NCBI GenBank assembly: GCA_031291115.1
Contig: JARLJQ010000009.1
Span: forward strand, 1 to 52,513
DNA from: Legionella sp.
GTDB lineage: Bacteria > Pseudomonadota > Gammaproteobacteria > Legionellales > Legionellaceae
Length of the DNA stretch: 52,513 bases
Direction of reading: 5' to 3'
Shown here piece by piece: positions 32,372 to 41,978 of the stretch. The first letter of the stretch is position 1. The number at the start of each line of letters is the position of its first letter. Under the pieces are notes generated by a model. That model was given only the letters and a program-made list of their open reading frames with translations, was not told where the DNA came from and ran no database searches. Position numbers and translations under genes: made by a program.

Positions 32372-34813
32372 TTAATTCCGATGCAACCACTCATTCACCG
32401 CTTTTTTAGTTTCATCAATCACCAAAAGCAACTGCTGATATAAAGGTTCCAATAATTGAGAATGCCCCGCTTTACTGTACCGCTCAATACACTGACAGGC
32501 GTGAACCAATTTTAATGCACCACAATACACAAAACCACTTTTCATACGGTGAGCCAATTTTTCAATGGTCTGCCAATCGTCCACTTTATGCGCGCTTTCC
32601 AACTCAAGCAAATCAGCCGGGGTCTCTTTTTCTACAATCGACCTTAAAATATTTTTCAGCAGATTAATATCACCACTCATGCCAATAAGTGCACTCTGCG
32701 CATCAAATACAGTAAAAGAATCCAGCTTAAATAACTCGTCCTCAGCATCATTAAAATCCATTGCTTCTGAATAGCGCAGCTGCTGTAATTCATTCATTGT
32801 CGAAGTCTGAGTGATTGACGAAAAATAAACTTGTTTTATGCGAGTTAAAACTTCTACCGTCATCGGCTTGGTAAATACCTCATTCATACCTGCCTGCAGA
32901 CAACTTCTTTTCACGCGTTCTTCTGAATGCGCGGTTAAACCAATAATAGGAATAGGCTTTCGCTGTGTTTCTTTTTCAAATGCACGAATCTTAAGGGTTA
33001 AATCCATTCCGGATAAACCTGGTAAACCCAAATCGGTAATAATTAAATCAAAAGTTTGAGCCTGGGCTAAATAAAAAGCCACATCACCGTCCATAACACT
33101 AACAAAACGATACCCTGATTGCGTAATCAGATTTTCAAGCGTAAACAGTGCAATTTTATTGTCTTCAACTAATAACAACTTAGGCTCAAGAGATTCTGTG
33201 GCATGAATCTCGACAAATGATTCAGGCATAGGTAGCACCAATAATCTGTCGTGCAGACTGTCCGTGGTACGTGAAGGGGGCATCTTCAGCGTTTCAATAC
33301 CAATTTTTAATGAGAGGTTAAAATAAAAAGTAGTTCCTATTCCAAGCTCACTAGTTAAAATAATCTCTCCACCTAATAAATCTACATAAGATTGAGCAAT
33401 ATGCAGCCCTACACCATGCCCGGTATAAATACCTTTATTTGATGGAGTTACTCGATAAAAGCGATCGAATACTTTGTCCTGAACGTCTTTGGGAATACCA
33501 ATACCCGTATCTTTAATACAAAACTGGACAACCACATGACTGTTGTTGCGCTCCAGGAGTGCCACATTAATTTCAACACGTCCCACCTGGGTAAATTTAA
33601 TGGCATTACCTAATAAATTTAATAAAATCCGATGAATTTTCGTAGCGTCACTTATCAGACAAGAAGGAATGGCTTCGTCAACATAGATAACCAAATCAAG
33701 ACCTTTAATCAGTGTTGAAGGGCGCTCCAGCTGTTCAATGTCGTAGATAATCTGGTGCAGATTAAAAGATTCCTCATGCAAATCAGACTCATTCAGCTGA
33801 TCGGCGGAAACCACATCCAAGATTCCATTGAGCATGTTCAGCAGTTGCTTACCGCTTTCACCAAGCCAACGCGCGTATTGCTTTTGATTCAGATCGTGAA
33901 GACTGTCTTCAAGCATTTTTGCCATACCCACTACACCCGTTAATGGCGTGCGAATGTCATGACTCATGTTGGCAATAAATTCTGTTTTAGCCCGATGCGC
34001 TAACTCAGCAGAAGCTTGGATATTTTTTAATTCCGTCACATCAACTGAGATACCGGCAAGCCCCATAATGTCACCCTTTTGATTCTTAATGGGAATCTTG
34101 CTGACTAAAGTATGAATAACATTGCCATGTTCATCTACCAAAGTACCGGGCTCATTAGTAACGGTTTCACCGGTGGCAAAAATATGCGCGTCGGTTGCTC
34201 TGTATTCATTTGCTAATCGCTCATCAAACAAATCATAGTCAGTTTTACCAATAATTTCACTGGTCGATTTAAATTTGACAAAATCTGCGGCCATTTGGTT
34301 ACAGCCAATATATTGCAAGGATCTGTTCTTCCAATAAACGTAGCAAGGAATCTTATTTATGATGTTATTTAAATAATTGTACACTTCATTAATATAGTAA
34401 GGTGCAGTAAAACGTTCCGTAAAATTCAAACCTAAAATATTGGCACAGGCATCTTCTAATGACTTATGAAGTAATTCTTTTTCAGTAACGTCTTTGCCAG
34501 CGAGAAATAATTTCTTTTCCCCATCAACCAACATCTCTATGCGTTCCCATTGGAAGAAACAATCATGAATCTTTATGGGTTTTTGCATCACTACCTGACC
34601 ATCGGCATTCAAAAAAGACATTAATTTCAAATCAGACCAAAAATTAAAAAATGATTGATTCAATACATCGTGATTTTGTTCTAATTTTAAAATATCCAAT
34701 GCCGTAGCATTGATGTACTCAATATTTAATCGCTGATCGACAACAATAAGAGATACGTTTAACAGGGCATATGCCTTACCAAAGATTGGTATTTCTTTTT
34801 TTGTTACATTCAT
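32372..34813 (-). CDS. Hybrid sensor histidine kinase (PAS-PAS-HisKA-HATPase-REC-Hpt)
   Basis: 813 residues from ATG 34813. The start is fixed by an ATGA overlap with the stop of the NRPS-PKS gene, so translation is coupled; the longer frame from 34852 lies inside that gene. Order: PAS at ~10-110, PAS at ~145-265 (YWKNRSLQYIGCNQMAADFV ... AGISVDVTEL), HisKA with H285 in NMSHDIRTPLTG, HATPase with NLLGNAIKFTQ, DTGIGIP and GHGVGLHIA, a receiver domain with D594 in DLIITDLGLPG and Lys in FTKP, and Hpt with H755 in EKLAHRMKSGFVYCG. No transmembrane helix is visible, so the sensor is probably cytosolic and reads a soluble signal through PAS. The phosphorelay partner with an output domain is not in this window. 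A role in sensing the pathway's product or precursor is inference. Confidence 0.9.
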   Translation of the reverse strand: MNVTKKEIPIFGKAYALLNVSLIVVDQRLNIEYINATALDILKLEQNHDVLNQSFFNFWSDLKLMSFLNADGQVVMQKPIKIHDCFFQWERIEMLVDGEKKLFLAGKDVTEKELLHKSLEDACANILGLNFTERFTAPYYINEVYNYLNNIINKIPCYVYWKNRSLQYIGCNQMAADFVKFKSTSEIIGKTDYDLFDERLANEYRATDAHIFATGETVTNEPGTLVDEHGNVIHTLVSKIPIKNQKGDIMGLAGISVDVTELKNIQASAELAHRAKTEFIANMSHDIRTPLTGVVGMAKMLEDSLHDLNQKQYARWLGESGKQLLNMLNGILDVVSADQLNESDLHEESFNLHQIIYDIEQLERPSTLIKGLDLVIYVDEAIPSCLISDATKIHRILLNLLGNAIKFTQVGRVEINVALLERNNSHVVVQFCIKDTGIGIPKDVQDKVFDRFYRVTPSNKGIYTGHGVGLHIAQSYVDLLGGEIILTSELGIGTTFYFNLSLKIGIETLKMPPSRTTDSLHDRLLVLPMPESFVEIHATESLEPKLLLVEDNKIALFTLENLITQSGYRFVSVMDGDVAFYLAQAQTFDLIITDLGLPGLSGMDLTLKIRAFEKETQRKPIPIIGLTAHSEERVKRSCLQAGMNEVFTKPMTVEVLTRIKQVYFSSITQTSTMNELQQLRYSEAMDFNDAEDELFKLDSFTVFDAQSALIGMSGDINLLKNILRSIVEKETPADLLELESAHKVDDWQTIEKLAHRMKSGFVYCGALKLVHACQCIERYSKAGHSQLLEPLYQQLLLVIDETKKAVNEWLHRN

Positions 34814-37800
34814 CTGTAGTTTCCGCGCTGTTTTAACATATTTGAAATCCATTGCTGAATAATATTTGTAATAATTTGACCATTATGTTGGTTTAGTATG
34901 GTTTCATGAGTCGCTTCAATATTATGACAGGTAATAATACCATTATTATATTTTGACCACCCGTTTAATGGATGATCAATTGGCTTATAATCATCTAATA
35001 AATCCGTTGCTTTAAACAACACCATGTCCTGACTCATTTGTGTGGGTTGATGCGCTAATAATAATTGCATTCTCTCCCAGGCTAAATCCACCAGATTACT
35101 CGATAAATTTTTATGCGTGCCACAAAATAGGTCTTTAAAATGATGTTCTCTGTTTTGATCGGTTGAAAATACAGACCAACTGTCAATCAAGGCCAGTAAG
35201 CCAATTTGCTCCCCTTCTTGTTGCAACAGATGAGCCACTTCATACAATACTGAACCACCAAAAGAATAACCCACTAAAAAATACGGGCCTTTAGGTTGAA
35301 TCTTTTTAATTGCCGCTAAATAGGCTTTAGCCATAGCCGGTAGATCATCATACAACATATTTCCGGCGGAAATACTTGGATCTTGCAAGCCATACATTGA
35401 CACCGCAAACTGCCATTGGGATACCAAATGATTAAAGCAATACACCAAGCCACTGGCAGGATGACCAAAGAACACTTGAGGCAAATCAGCCTCTTCTTTT
35501 TTTAAAGGTACAATAATCTCTAAATGCTTGAGATCCATTACCGTTCCCATCAACTCACTTAACTGAGAAATAGTAGGCGCTTTATAAAGATGTTGTATCG
35601 AAATAGAGGAGTCAAAATCTTTGTTAATTTTTTCAATCAAACTCAAGGCTTTTAAAGAATGACCACCTAAGGCAAAGAAATCATCATTCACACCGACTGT
35701 GTCTATTCCCAGACTCTCTTGCCATAAAAGTGCTAGTTTTTCTTCTTGAACATTCTTTGGCGCTTGAAAATCACCCTCAACCTTTAAATCAGCGCGTACG
35801 GCTTTAACCTGAGAATGTTTTGGACGCTCCGCGGCCTGCAATAGCATTTGGGTATACACTTCCAAATCATAATTAGAAAGAGCTACATTCGGATTACTCT
35901 GCTCCATCGCATGCATAAATAATTGTTGTCCTTGCTGCGGCGAAATATCATTGCCTCTGTCAAAATAATCAATATCATCCGGGCGTTGCGTTTCAACGGT
36001 CATGCCCACATCACGCCAAGTATTCCAATTCAGACTCACGACAAAATGAGCTGAAAAAAGACGGGAATCAGCAAAAGCATCCAAACAGGCATTGGCCGCA
36101 CAATAATCCACTTGCCCTTTTTCTCCAGTTAATGCGGCGATAGAAGACATCAGCGCCACAAAATCCAATGTTCTTCCTTGTAATGCCTTAGCCAGATTAT
36201 AAGTTCCATGTATTTTAGGTATCAGCACGTCATCAGCCATGGCTTTGCTTTTCAATTGAACTAAGCCACTGCCGGCGATTCCTGCAGTATGAAGCACGCC
36301 ATCAATTTGCGGGTATTGGGCCATCACCGAAGCTAAAGAATCCAGCTGGGTCACATCGGCCTGGTGTAACCATAAAACCGCACCCAAATCCTGTATTTTT
36401 TTAAGCAACTTCACTTTTTTATGTAACTGGTGTTGCTCATCCTGAAGAATTTCATCCCATTGGGATTCTAAAATCACCGGGCTGCGTGACAAGAGAATAA
36501 ATTGCGGTGCACTAACTTTTTTGGCAATGACCTGACACAGACTCAAAGCAATACCACCCAAACCGCCAGTTATTAAATAAACACCACCGTCTTTAAATCG
36601 ATTATGTTTTTCTGTCGCTTGAATAGCAGAATACCCCAGATCCCAACGGAACCCATTCCTATAGGCAATAATAGGATGTTGTACGTCCCATTGCTCCTGC
36701 AAGCATGAGTTAATCAGATGATGCAAAAGTGGTTCATTGTAAAAGGATAACTCATCCACATTGATATCCAGCAGTCGATATTTCAATGCATTATGCTCTT
36801 GCATAATAACCCGACAAGGACCTGCCAAACTGGCATTTACAGGGCTCATGATTTCAGTACCAATGACATTCTGTGTCCCAGTAGTAATAATCGCGCATTT
36901 CAGGGAATTATGCGCCCCAACTTGCTCAATATAGGCTTGCGTCATGTATAAGATATTATAAAAACCAAGATCCAACTGCTGATTAATTTCCTGGCTCAAA
37001 AATAAGCCATTTTGCACAGAATTACAAGAAGCTAAATGCAGAATAATCGGCGATTTCAATTTCTTTTTTAATTTTTTAAATACATCCACATAATGTTTTT
37101 TTTCTGTGACGTTGATCACAAAATGCGCTGCAGTTTTTTCCTGGTACTCTGCTCCAGCCTCAATAATAATGGTCTGGAGGCCATTTTTTTGAAAAAATTC
37201 AATAAAATGATTCGCGAAGCCATTTTTGTCTTTGAAAACAATCCACTGCTGTTCAGCCGCTTGTTTTATATCGACAGCTAAAGTCTCCAAATAAGCTGGA
37301 TGATGTGACCAAACCGGCTGATACATGGTTTCTTCATGCTTTTGCTCATTCAATATGCTATCGGGTTCAACCCAATAATGCTGGCGCTGAAAAGCATACG
37401 TTGGCAAGGGCACATGCTGCCTTTGCTCCCCTTCATGAAGACTATTCCAATCAATATTAACTCCCTGTTGCCACAGCTCCCCAAGAGCCACCAGTAACTG
37501 ATGGTAATCACCTGTTTGGCGATGATGATTGGGTAGCGTATGCGTCAAATACGCGGTTTGGTTGTGAGCGCGCATCGTGGCTTTAAGAAAAGCACTTAAA
37601 CTGTATCCAGGCCCCACTTCAACAAAGAAAAAATTAGTATGAGTAAGTAAGGTATTAAAGCCATCATTTAATTTTACAGTATGACGCAAGTGACGATACC
37701 AATAATCAGGGGAGCAAGCCTCTTCTGCAGACATCCAAGTTCCTGTGACATTTGAGACTATAGGAATTAAAGGAGCTGACAAGGCAATATGGCCCATCAA

Positions 37801-40800
37801 TTCTTTAAATGGTTTTTCAATAGTTGCCATCAAACGGCTATGAAAAGCATGACTGACCTTTAATCTTTGACAGGACTTCCCTACAGATAGGAGCAGTTGC
37901 TCCAAAGCATCAATGTCTTTCGCCGTACCTGAAGCCACACAATGATTTGGTGCATTTTGTAAGGCCAACTCAACCGGTATATTTTTTTGATAGCCGAGAA
38001 ATTCCTCTTCAGAACATTCAATTGCCAACATCGCACCAGGCTCTGCACTGGCCATTAACAAACCACGCCCGCAGACCATGACAATTGCATCCTCAAAAGA
38101 AAATACGTCAGCAAGACATGCCGCCACATATTCACCAAGACTATGACCAATAAACACTTCAGGCTTGATACCATAGCTCATTAGTAATTGCGCCAGAGCA
38201 TATTCAATAATAAATAATATGGGTTGTGCGAATTGAGTTTGATTGATGCGTTCGTCTTCGGGATTGCAAATAATAGAAAGCAGATCACAATGTAAATAGT
38301 TTGCCGCCTGGTTGACGCCTTTTTCTACCAAAGCACGAAACAAAGGTGCTTTTTCCATTAAATCCATCGCCATCAAATGATATTGCATGCCTTGGCCGGG
38401 AAACATAAACGCGACTTTATGCTGCAGATTCTCATTACACAAACTCATCGGCTTTTGAGTCAGGTCGTGTTTTAATTCAGCAACTGTTTTACCCACAGCA
38501 AATCGGCGCCACTCAAAATCCTCTCGCCCTGTTTGTAAGGTATAAGCCACATCTGCCAAACTTATTGCCGGCTTTTGCGCGCTTACATACTGCAACATAT
38601 TATGTGTATTTTGTTCCAGAGACTTTTCTGTTTTTGCCGAGAGAATCATTAGTTGCTCTTTATCGACTGTAACAGGGGTTACTTCTGGCTGCAGGTATTC
38701 ACCCAGAACAAGATGAATATTAGTTCCACCCACCCCAAAAGAACTCACGCCAGCGTAGCGTTTCCCAGATTTAATAGTCCACTCTTTTAATTCACCATTT
38801 ACTTTAAAAGGACTCTTGTTAAGAAATAAAGCGGGATTAGGTTTACTCCAATGACACATTGGGGGAATTTTTTGATGATGCAAGCACAATACGGTCTTAA
38901 TCAACCCAGCAATCCCAGAGGTTACTTCTGTATGACCAATATTTCCTTTCACAGAACCTAAATAACAGTATTGTTTTTTTGCTGTCTCTTCACGATATAC
39001 CGAAGTTAAGGCATTAATCTCAATCACATCACCTAATGAAATTGCGGTAGCATGCGCCTCAAGATACCCCATGTCTCCAGCCTTAACTTTAGCCTGACTC
39101 ATCGCCTCGCGAATACAAGCCATTTGCCCTTTAGTACTCGGTGCTGAGAATCCTAATTTATCAGACCCATCATTATTCACTCCACGCCCATGAATCACCG
39201 CATAAATCTTATCGCCATCGGCAATAGCGTCCGCCAGGCGCTTTAAGACAACCACACCCACGCCATTAGAAAAAACCGTACCATTGGAGCTTTCCGCTAG
39301 AGGACGACAAGAACCATCAGGTGAAACAACACCGCCATTTTGATGCATGTAACCGCCTTCTTGCGGTGTCACAATGGACGTCGCACCCGCCAAAGAAACG
39401 TCACTGTGCCCTAAAATTAAATCCTGACACGCTTGTTCCACGGCAACAAGGCCTGTAGAACAGGCTGTATTTACATTAAGACTGCGTCCTTTCAAGTTGA
39501 AGCGGTATGAAATTTGGGTACTGAGCATGCTGGAGCTGGTAGCGATATGTTGCTGTAATAAATTATGCTCTTTCATAAACCATCTGTTTTTTTGAAGATT
39601 GGCGTGTAAATAAGTACTGTCAGACATTCCAGCAAAAACACTGATGGTTTTGTTAGCCGCTTTCTTTGGAGCAATAGACGCATGCTCCAAAGCCTCCCAA
39701 GCACACTCAAGTAATAAACGCTGTTGGGGATCAGCAATTTGCGCATCTCCTGGGATAAAACCAAAAAAATTCGCATCAAATTGACTGATATTATCCAAAA
39801 CTCCACGCACAGGAACAAAATGCGCATCCCCAAATTTATTTTTCATCGGAGAATTGCTTAATTGTTCCTCATCAAAACGCTTCAAACATTCTTTCCCTTC
39901 ACATAAATTAGTCCAGTATTCCTGTACGGAATTAGCGCCAGGCAAACGACAAGCCATCCCAACAATCGCCACATCATTACTGTCGGCTACCTTTTTTACT
40001 TTTGTTGTTTCAGGTGCCTCAATACGCCCTTTGATATAGGAACTTAATCTATAAATGGTAGGATGAGTGAGCAAGTCAGAAACATGCAGCTCGGTTTGCA
40101 GCTCTTTATTTATTTGCTCGCAGGCTTCAGCAATTAATAAAGAATTGGCACCTAACTCAAACATGTTCCTGTTGGTATCAATGCTGCTGCGATTTAACAA
40201 ATGCTGCCAGATTTTTTTAATTTTTTCTTCTACTGAACTGGATGCAGTCGTATTTTTATGAAAGGATAAATCCGTTTGAGGCATACTTTCTAATTTCGAT
40301 TTATCCACTTTACCGGTTAAGGTTAAAGGCAACTCATCTACCTTCACGTATTTTGCCGGAAGCATGTAAGAGGGCAAAGTCTCACTTAAAAATGCTCTGA
40401 TTTCATCAGCTTTTACTACCGCTTTCTTAGACGATAAGACCAGATAAGCCGTCAACATCTTATGCGAACCGCCACCAACTTCTACTTGCACCGCAGCAAG
40501 ACTAATGGATGGGTAACGCATCAACTGATTTTCTATTTCATTTAAATGAATACGAAAACCACCGATTTTGACCTGATCATCAAGACGCCCTAAAAATAAA
40601 AACTCACCAGAAGGCAATTGACGCGCCTTATCTCCGGTTTTGTATAAACGTAAAAAAGGATCGGCGTCACTAAAAGGATTCGCAATGAATTTTTCTTTAT
40701 TTTGCGCTTTGGAATTATGATATCTCAGCGCCAAATTAACGCCACTGATATAAAGCTCACCTTCTTCTACGGGATTATGCTGCTCATCAAGGATATACAA

Positions 40801-41817
40801 CTTGGTATTATCAACAGGCAAGCCAATACTGCAGAGCAATTCATCAGACAACTTGCTTTGTTCTGTTATTTTTTGACGACAGGTATAAGCCGTGGTTTCT
40901 GTAGGGCCATAGCCATTAATCAGCTCCATAGGAAGCTCATTTTTTTTACGATAAGCGAGAAACTTTTTTAACAAGCCCATATTCACTTGTTCGCCACCAA
41001 AGACAATGACTTTTACTGCATCCAGTGTCTCAGCAGAGGACTTGATTACCTGATGAAAAAATCCGGTGGGCAAACATAAATAATGTACGTTCTTACGCTC
41101 TAAAAAACTCTTGAATTCTACAGCGTCAGTTCTTATGGCATGCGGCACAATAGCCAAACAGCCACCATTAACCAATGCACTCCAAACCTCATAAGGACTT
41201 GCATCAAAGGCTAGATTATTAAATTGCCCAATGACATCCGCCTCTTTAAGTTGGAAATCATTTTGTACCGCAACTAAATTAACCACCGCACGATGAGGAA
41301 TTATCACACCCTTTGGTTTGCCGGTAGAACCTGAGGTAAAGAGCATATATAAAGGTGCATCTGGCGCTATATCACTATCCAGATTAATACGTGGATAACT
41401 GATAGCCTCCATGCTTAATTGCTTCACCAAATGAATGGCATACTTGTCTTCAGAAATAAGGTGTTTAAATTGCTCATCAGTGATTACCAACTTAGGTTTG
41501 GCATCTTTTAAAATATCTACTAAACGCAATTCTGGAGCTAAGGTATCCAAAGGTAAATAAACCGCACCTAATTTAACGACAGCCAGCATACTGACAATAA
41601 AATCAATCCCAGGTTCCAATAAAATAGCAACGAACTCACCAGACGTTACCTTATGCTTCTTTAAACAATGCGCCAACTGATTGGCACGTTCATTCAATTC
41701 ACCATAAGTAAGCGATTTCCCGCCTTCTAGGAGTGCTTTTTGTTGCGGATTTTTATTAGCTTGTGATTCAAAAAATTTAATAACAGTAGATTCATAGAGT
41801 GCCGTAGCATGTGTCAT
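34810..41817 (-). CDS. Hybrid NRPS-PKS: A-T-KS-AT-KR-ACP-TE
   Basis: A 2335-residue single-protein synthase. Adenylation ~10-510 (FTSGSTGKPKG; INGYGPTETT); thiolation with S559 in LGANS; ketosynthase ~615-1040 with C786 in NTACSTG, EAHATA and KGNIGHT; acyltransferase ~1150-1440 with S1226 in GHSLGEY and HAFH, the malonyl-CoA signature; ketoreductase ~1560-1960 with TGGLGG and Y1905 in VDYCAAN; ACP with S2054 in LGGHSL; thioesterase ~2095-2330 with S2185 in GYSFGG. There is no condensation domain, so the amino acid on T is the KS starter. The predicted product is one amino acid extended by one C2 unit, reduced to a beta-hydroxy acid (statine-like) and released by TE. By-eye specificity residues (roughly D-A-Y-C-V-G-G-A-Y-K) suggest no known amino acid to me. 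The KS motif EAHATA differs from the usual EAHGTG. Start ATG 41817 follows AAGGGA on the minus strand. Confidence 0.92.
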   Translation of the reverse strand: MTHATALYESTVIKFFESQANKNPQQKALLEGGKSLTYGELNERANQLAHCLKKHKVTSGEFVAILLEPGIDFIVSMLAVVKLGAVYLPLDTLAPELRLVDILKDAKPKLVITDEQFKHLISEDKYAIHLVKQLSMEAISYPRINLDSDIAPDAPLYMLFTSGSTGKPKGVIIPHRAVVNLVAVQNDFQLKEADVIGQFNNLAFDASPYEVWSALVNGGCLAIVPHAIRTDAVEFKSFLERKNVHYLCLPTGFFHQVIKSSAETLDAVKVIVFGGEQVNMGLLKKFLAYRKKNELPMELINGYGPTETTAYTCRQKITEQSKLSDELLCSIGLPVDNTKLYILDEQHNPVEEGELYISGVNLALRYHNSKAQNKEKFIANPFSDADPFLRLYKTGDKARQLPSGEFLFLGRLDDQVKIGGFRIHLNEIENQLMRYPSISLAAVQVEVGGGSHKMLTAYLVLSSKKAVVKADEIRAFLSETLPSYMLPAKYVKVDELPLTLTGKVDKSKLESMPQTDLSFHKNTTASSSVEEKIKKIWQHLLNRSSIDTNRNMFELGANSLLIAEACEQINKELQTELHVSDLLTHPTIYRLSSYIKGRIEAPETTKVKKVADSNDVAIVGMACRLPGANSVQEYWTNLCEGKECLKRFDEEQLSNSPMKNKFGDAHFVPVRGVLDNISQFDANFFGFIPGDAQIADPQQRLLLECAWEALEHASIAPKKAANKTISVFAGMSDSTYLHANLQKNRWFMKEHNLLQQHIATSSSMLSTQISYRFNLKGRSLNVNTACSTGLVAVEQACQDLILGHSDVSLAGATSIVTPQEGGYMHQNGGVVSPDGSCRPLAESSNGTVFSNGVGVVVLKRLADAIADGDKIYAVIHGRGVNNDGSDKLGFSAPSTKGQMACIREAMSQAKVKAGDMGYLEAHATAISLGDVIEINALTSVYREETAKKQYCYLGSVKGNIGHTEVTSGIAGLIKTVLCLHHQKIPPMCHWSKPNPALFLNKSPFKVNGELKEWTIKSGKRYAGVSSFGVGGTNIHLVLGEYLQPEVTPVTVDKEQLMILSAKTEKSLEQNTHNMLQYVSAQKPAISLADVAYTLQTGREDFEWRRFAVGKTVAELKHDLTQKPMSLCNENLQHKVAFMFPGQGMQYHLMAMDLMEKAPLFRALVEKGVNQAANYLHCDLLSIICNPEDERINQTQFAQPILFIIEYALAQLLMSYGIKPEVFIGHSLGEYVAACLADVFSFEDAIVMVCGRGLLMASAEPGAMLAIECSEEEFLGYQKNIPVELALQNAPNHCVASGTAKDIDALEQLLLSVGKSCQRLKVSHAFHSRLMATIEKPFKELMGHIALSAPLIPIVSNVTGTWMSAEEACSPDYWYRHLRHTVKLNDGFNTLLTHTNFFFVEVGPGYSLSAFLKATMRAHNQTAYLTHTLPNHHRQTGDYHQLLVALGELWQQGVNIDWNSLHEGEQRQHVPLPTYAFQRQHYWVEPDSILNEQKHEETMYQPVWSHHPAYLETLAVDIKQAAEQQWIVFKDKNGFANHFIEFFQKNGLQTIIIEAGAEYQEKTAAHFVINVTEKKHYVDVFKKLKKKLKSPIILHLASCNSVQNGLFLSQEINQQLDLGFYNILYMTQAYIEQVGAHNSLKCAIITTGTQNVIGTEIMSPVNASLAGPCRVIMQEHNALKYRLLDINVDELSFYNEPLLHHLINSCLQEQWDVQHPIIAYRNGFRWDLGYSAIQATEKHNRFKDGGVYLITGGLGGIALSLCQVIAKKVSAPQFILLSRSPVILESQWDEILQDEQHQLHKKVKLLKKIQDLGAVLWLHQADVTQLDSLASVMAQYPQIDGVLHTAGIAGSGLVQLKSKAMADDVLIPKIHGTYNLAKALQGRTLDFVALMSSIAALTGEKGQVDYCAANACLDAFADSRLFSAHFVVSLNWNTWRDVGMTVETQRPDDIDYFDRGNDISPQQGQQLFMHAMEQSNPNVALSNYDLEVYTQMLLQAAERPKHSQVKAVRADLKVEGDFQAPKNVQEEKLALLWQESLGIDTVGVNDDFFALGGHSLKALSLIEKINKDFDSSISIQHLYKAPTISQLSELMGTVMDLKHLEIIVPLKKEEADLPQVFFGHPASGLVYCFNHLVSQWQFAVSMYGLQDPSISAGNMLYDDLPAMAKAYLAAIKKIQPKGPYFLVGYSFGGSVLYEVAHLLQQEGEQIGLLALIDSWSVFSTDQNREHHFKDLFCGTHKNLSSNLVDLAWERMQLLLAHQPTQMSQDMVLFKATDLLDDYKPIDHPLNGWSKYNNGIITCHNIEATHETILNQHNGQIITNIIQQWISNMLKQRGNYR

Positions 41818-41978
41818 GTGAAGAGTCCCTTCTCAAATTCATTATTATTTTTCGTCCTTTAATAAATATAGTTCAGGTGTGAAACAAAATAGAGAAAAAA
41901 TATTAAATTTTATATGTGATTAAATTTTTCACTTAATAGTGACTTAACATTAAACAGTGTATACTTATAGGAGTCAAT

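Noticed and set aside
34814..34852. N-terminal extension of the sensor kinase
   Set aside because: It lies inside the synthase 3' end, and the ATGA overlap gives a better coupled start at 34813.
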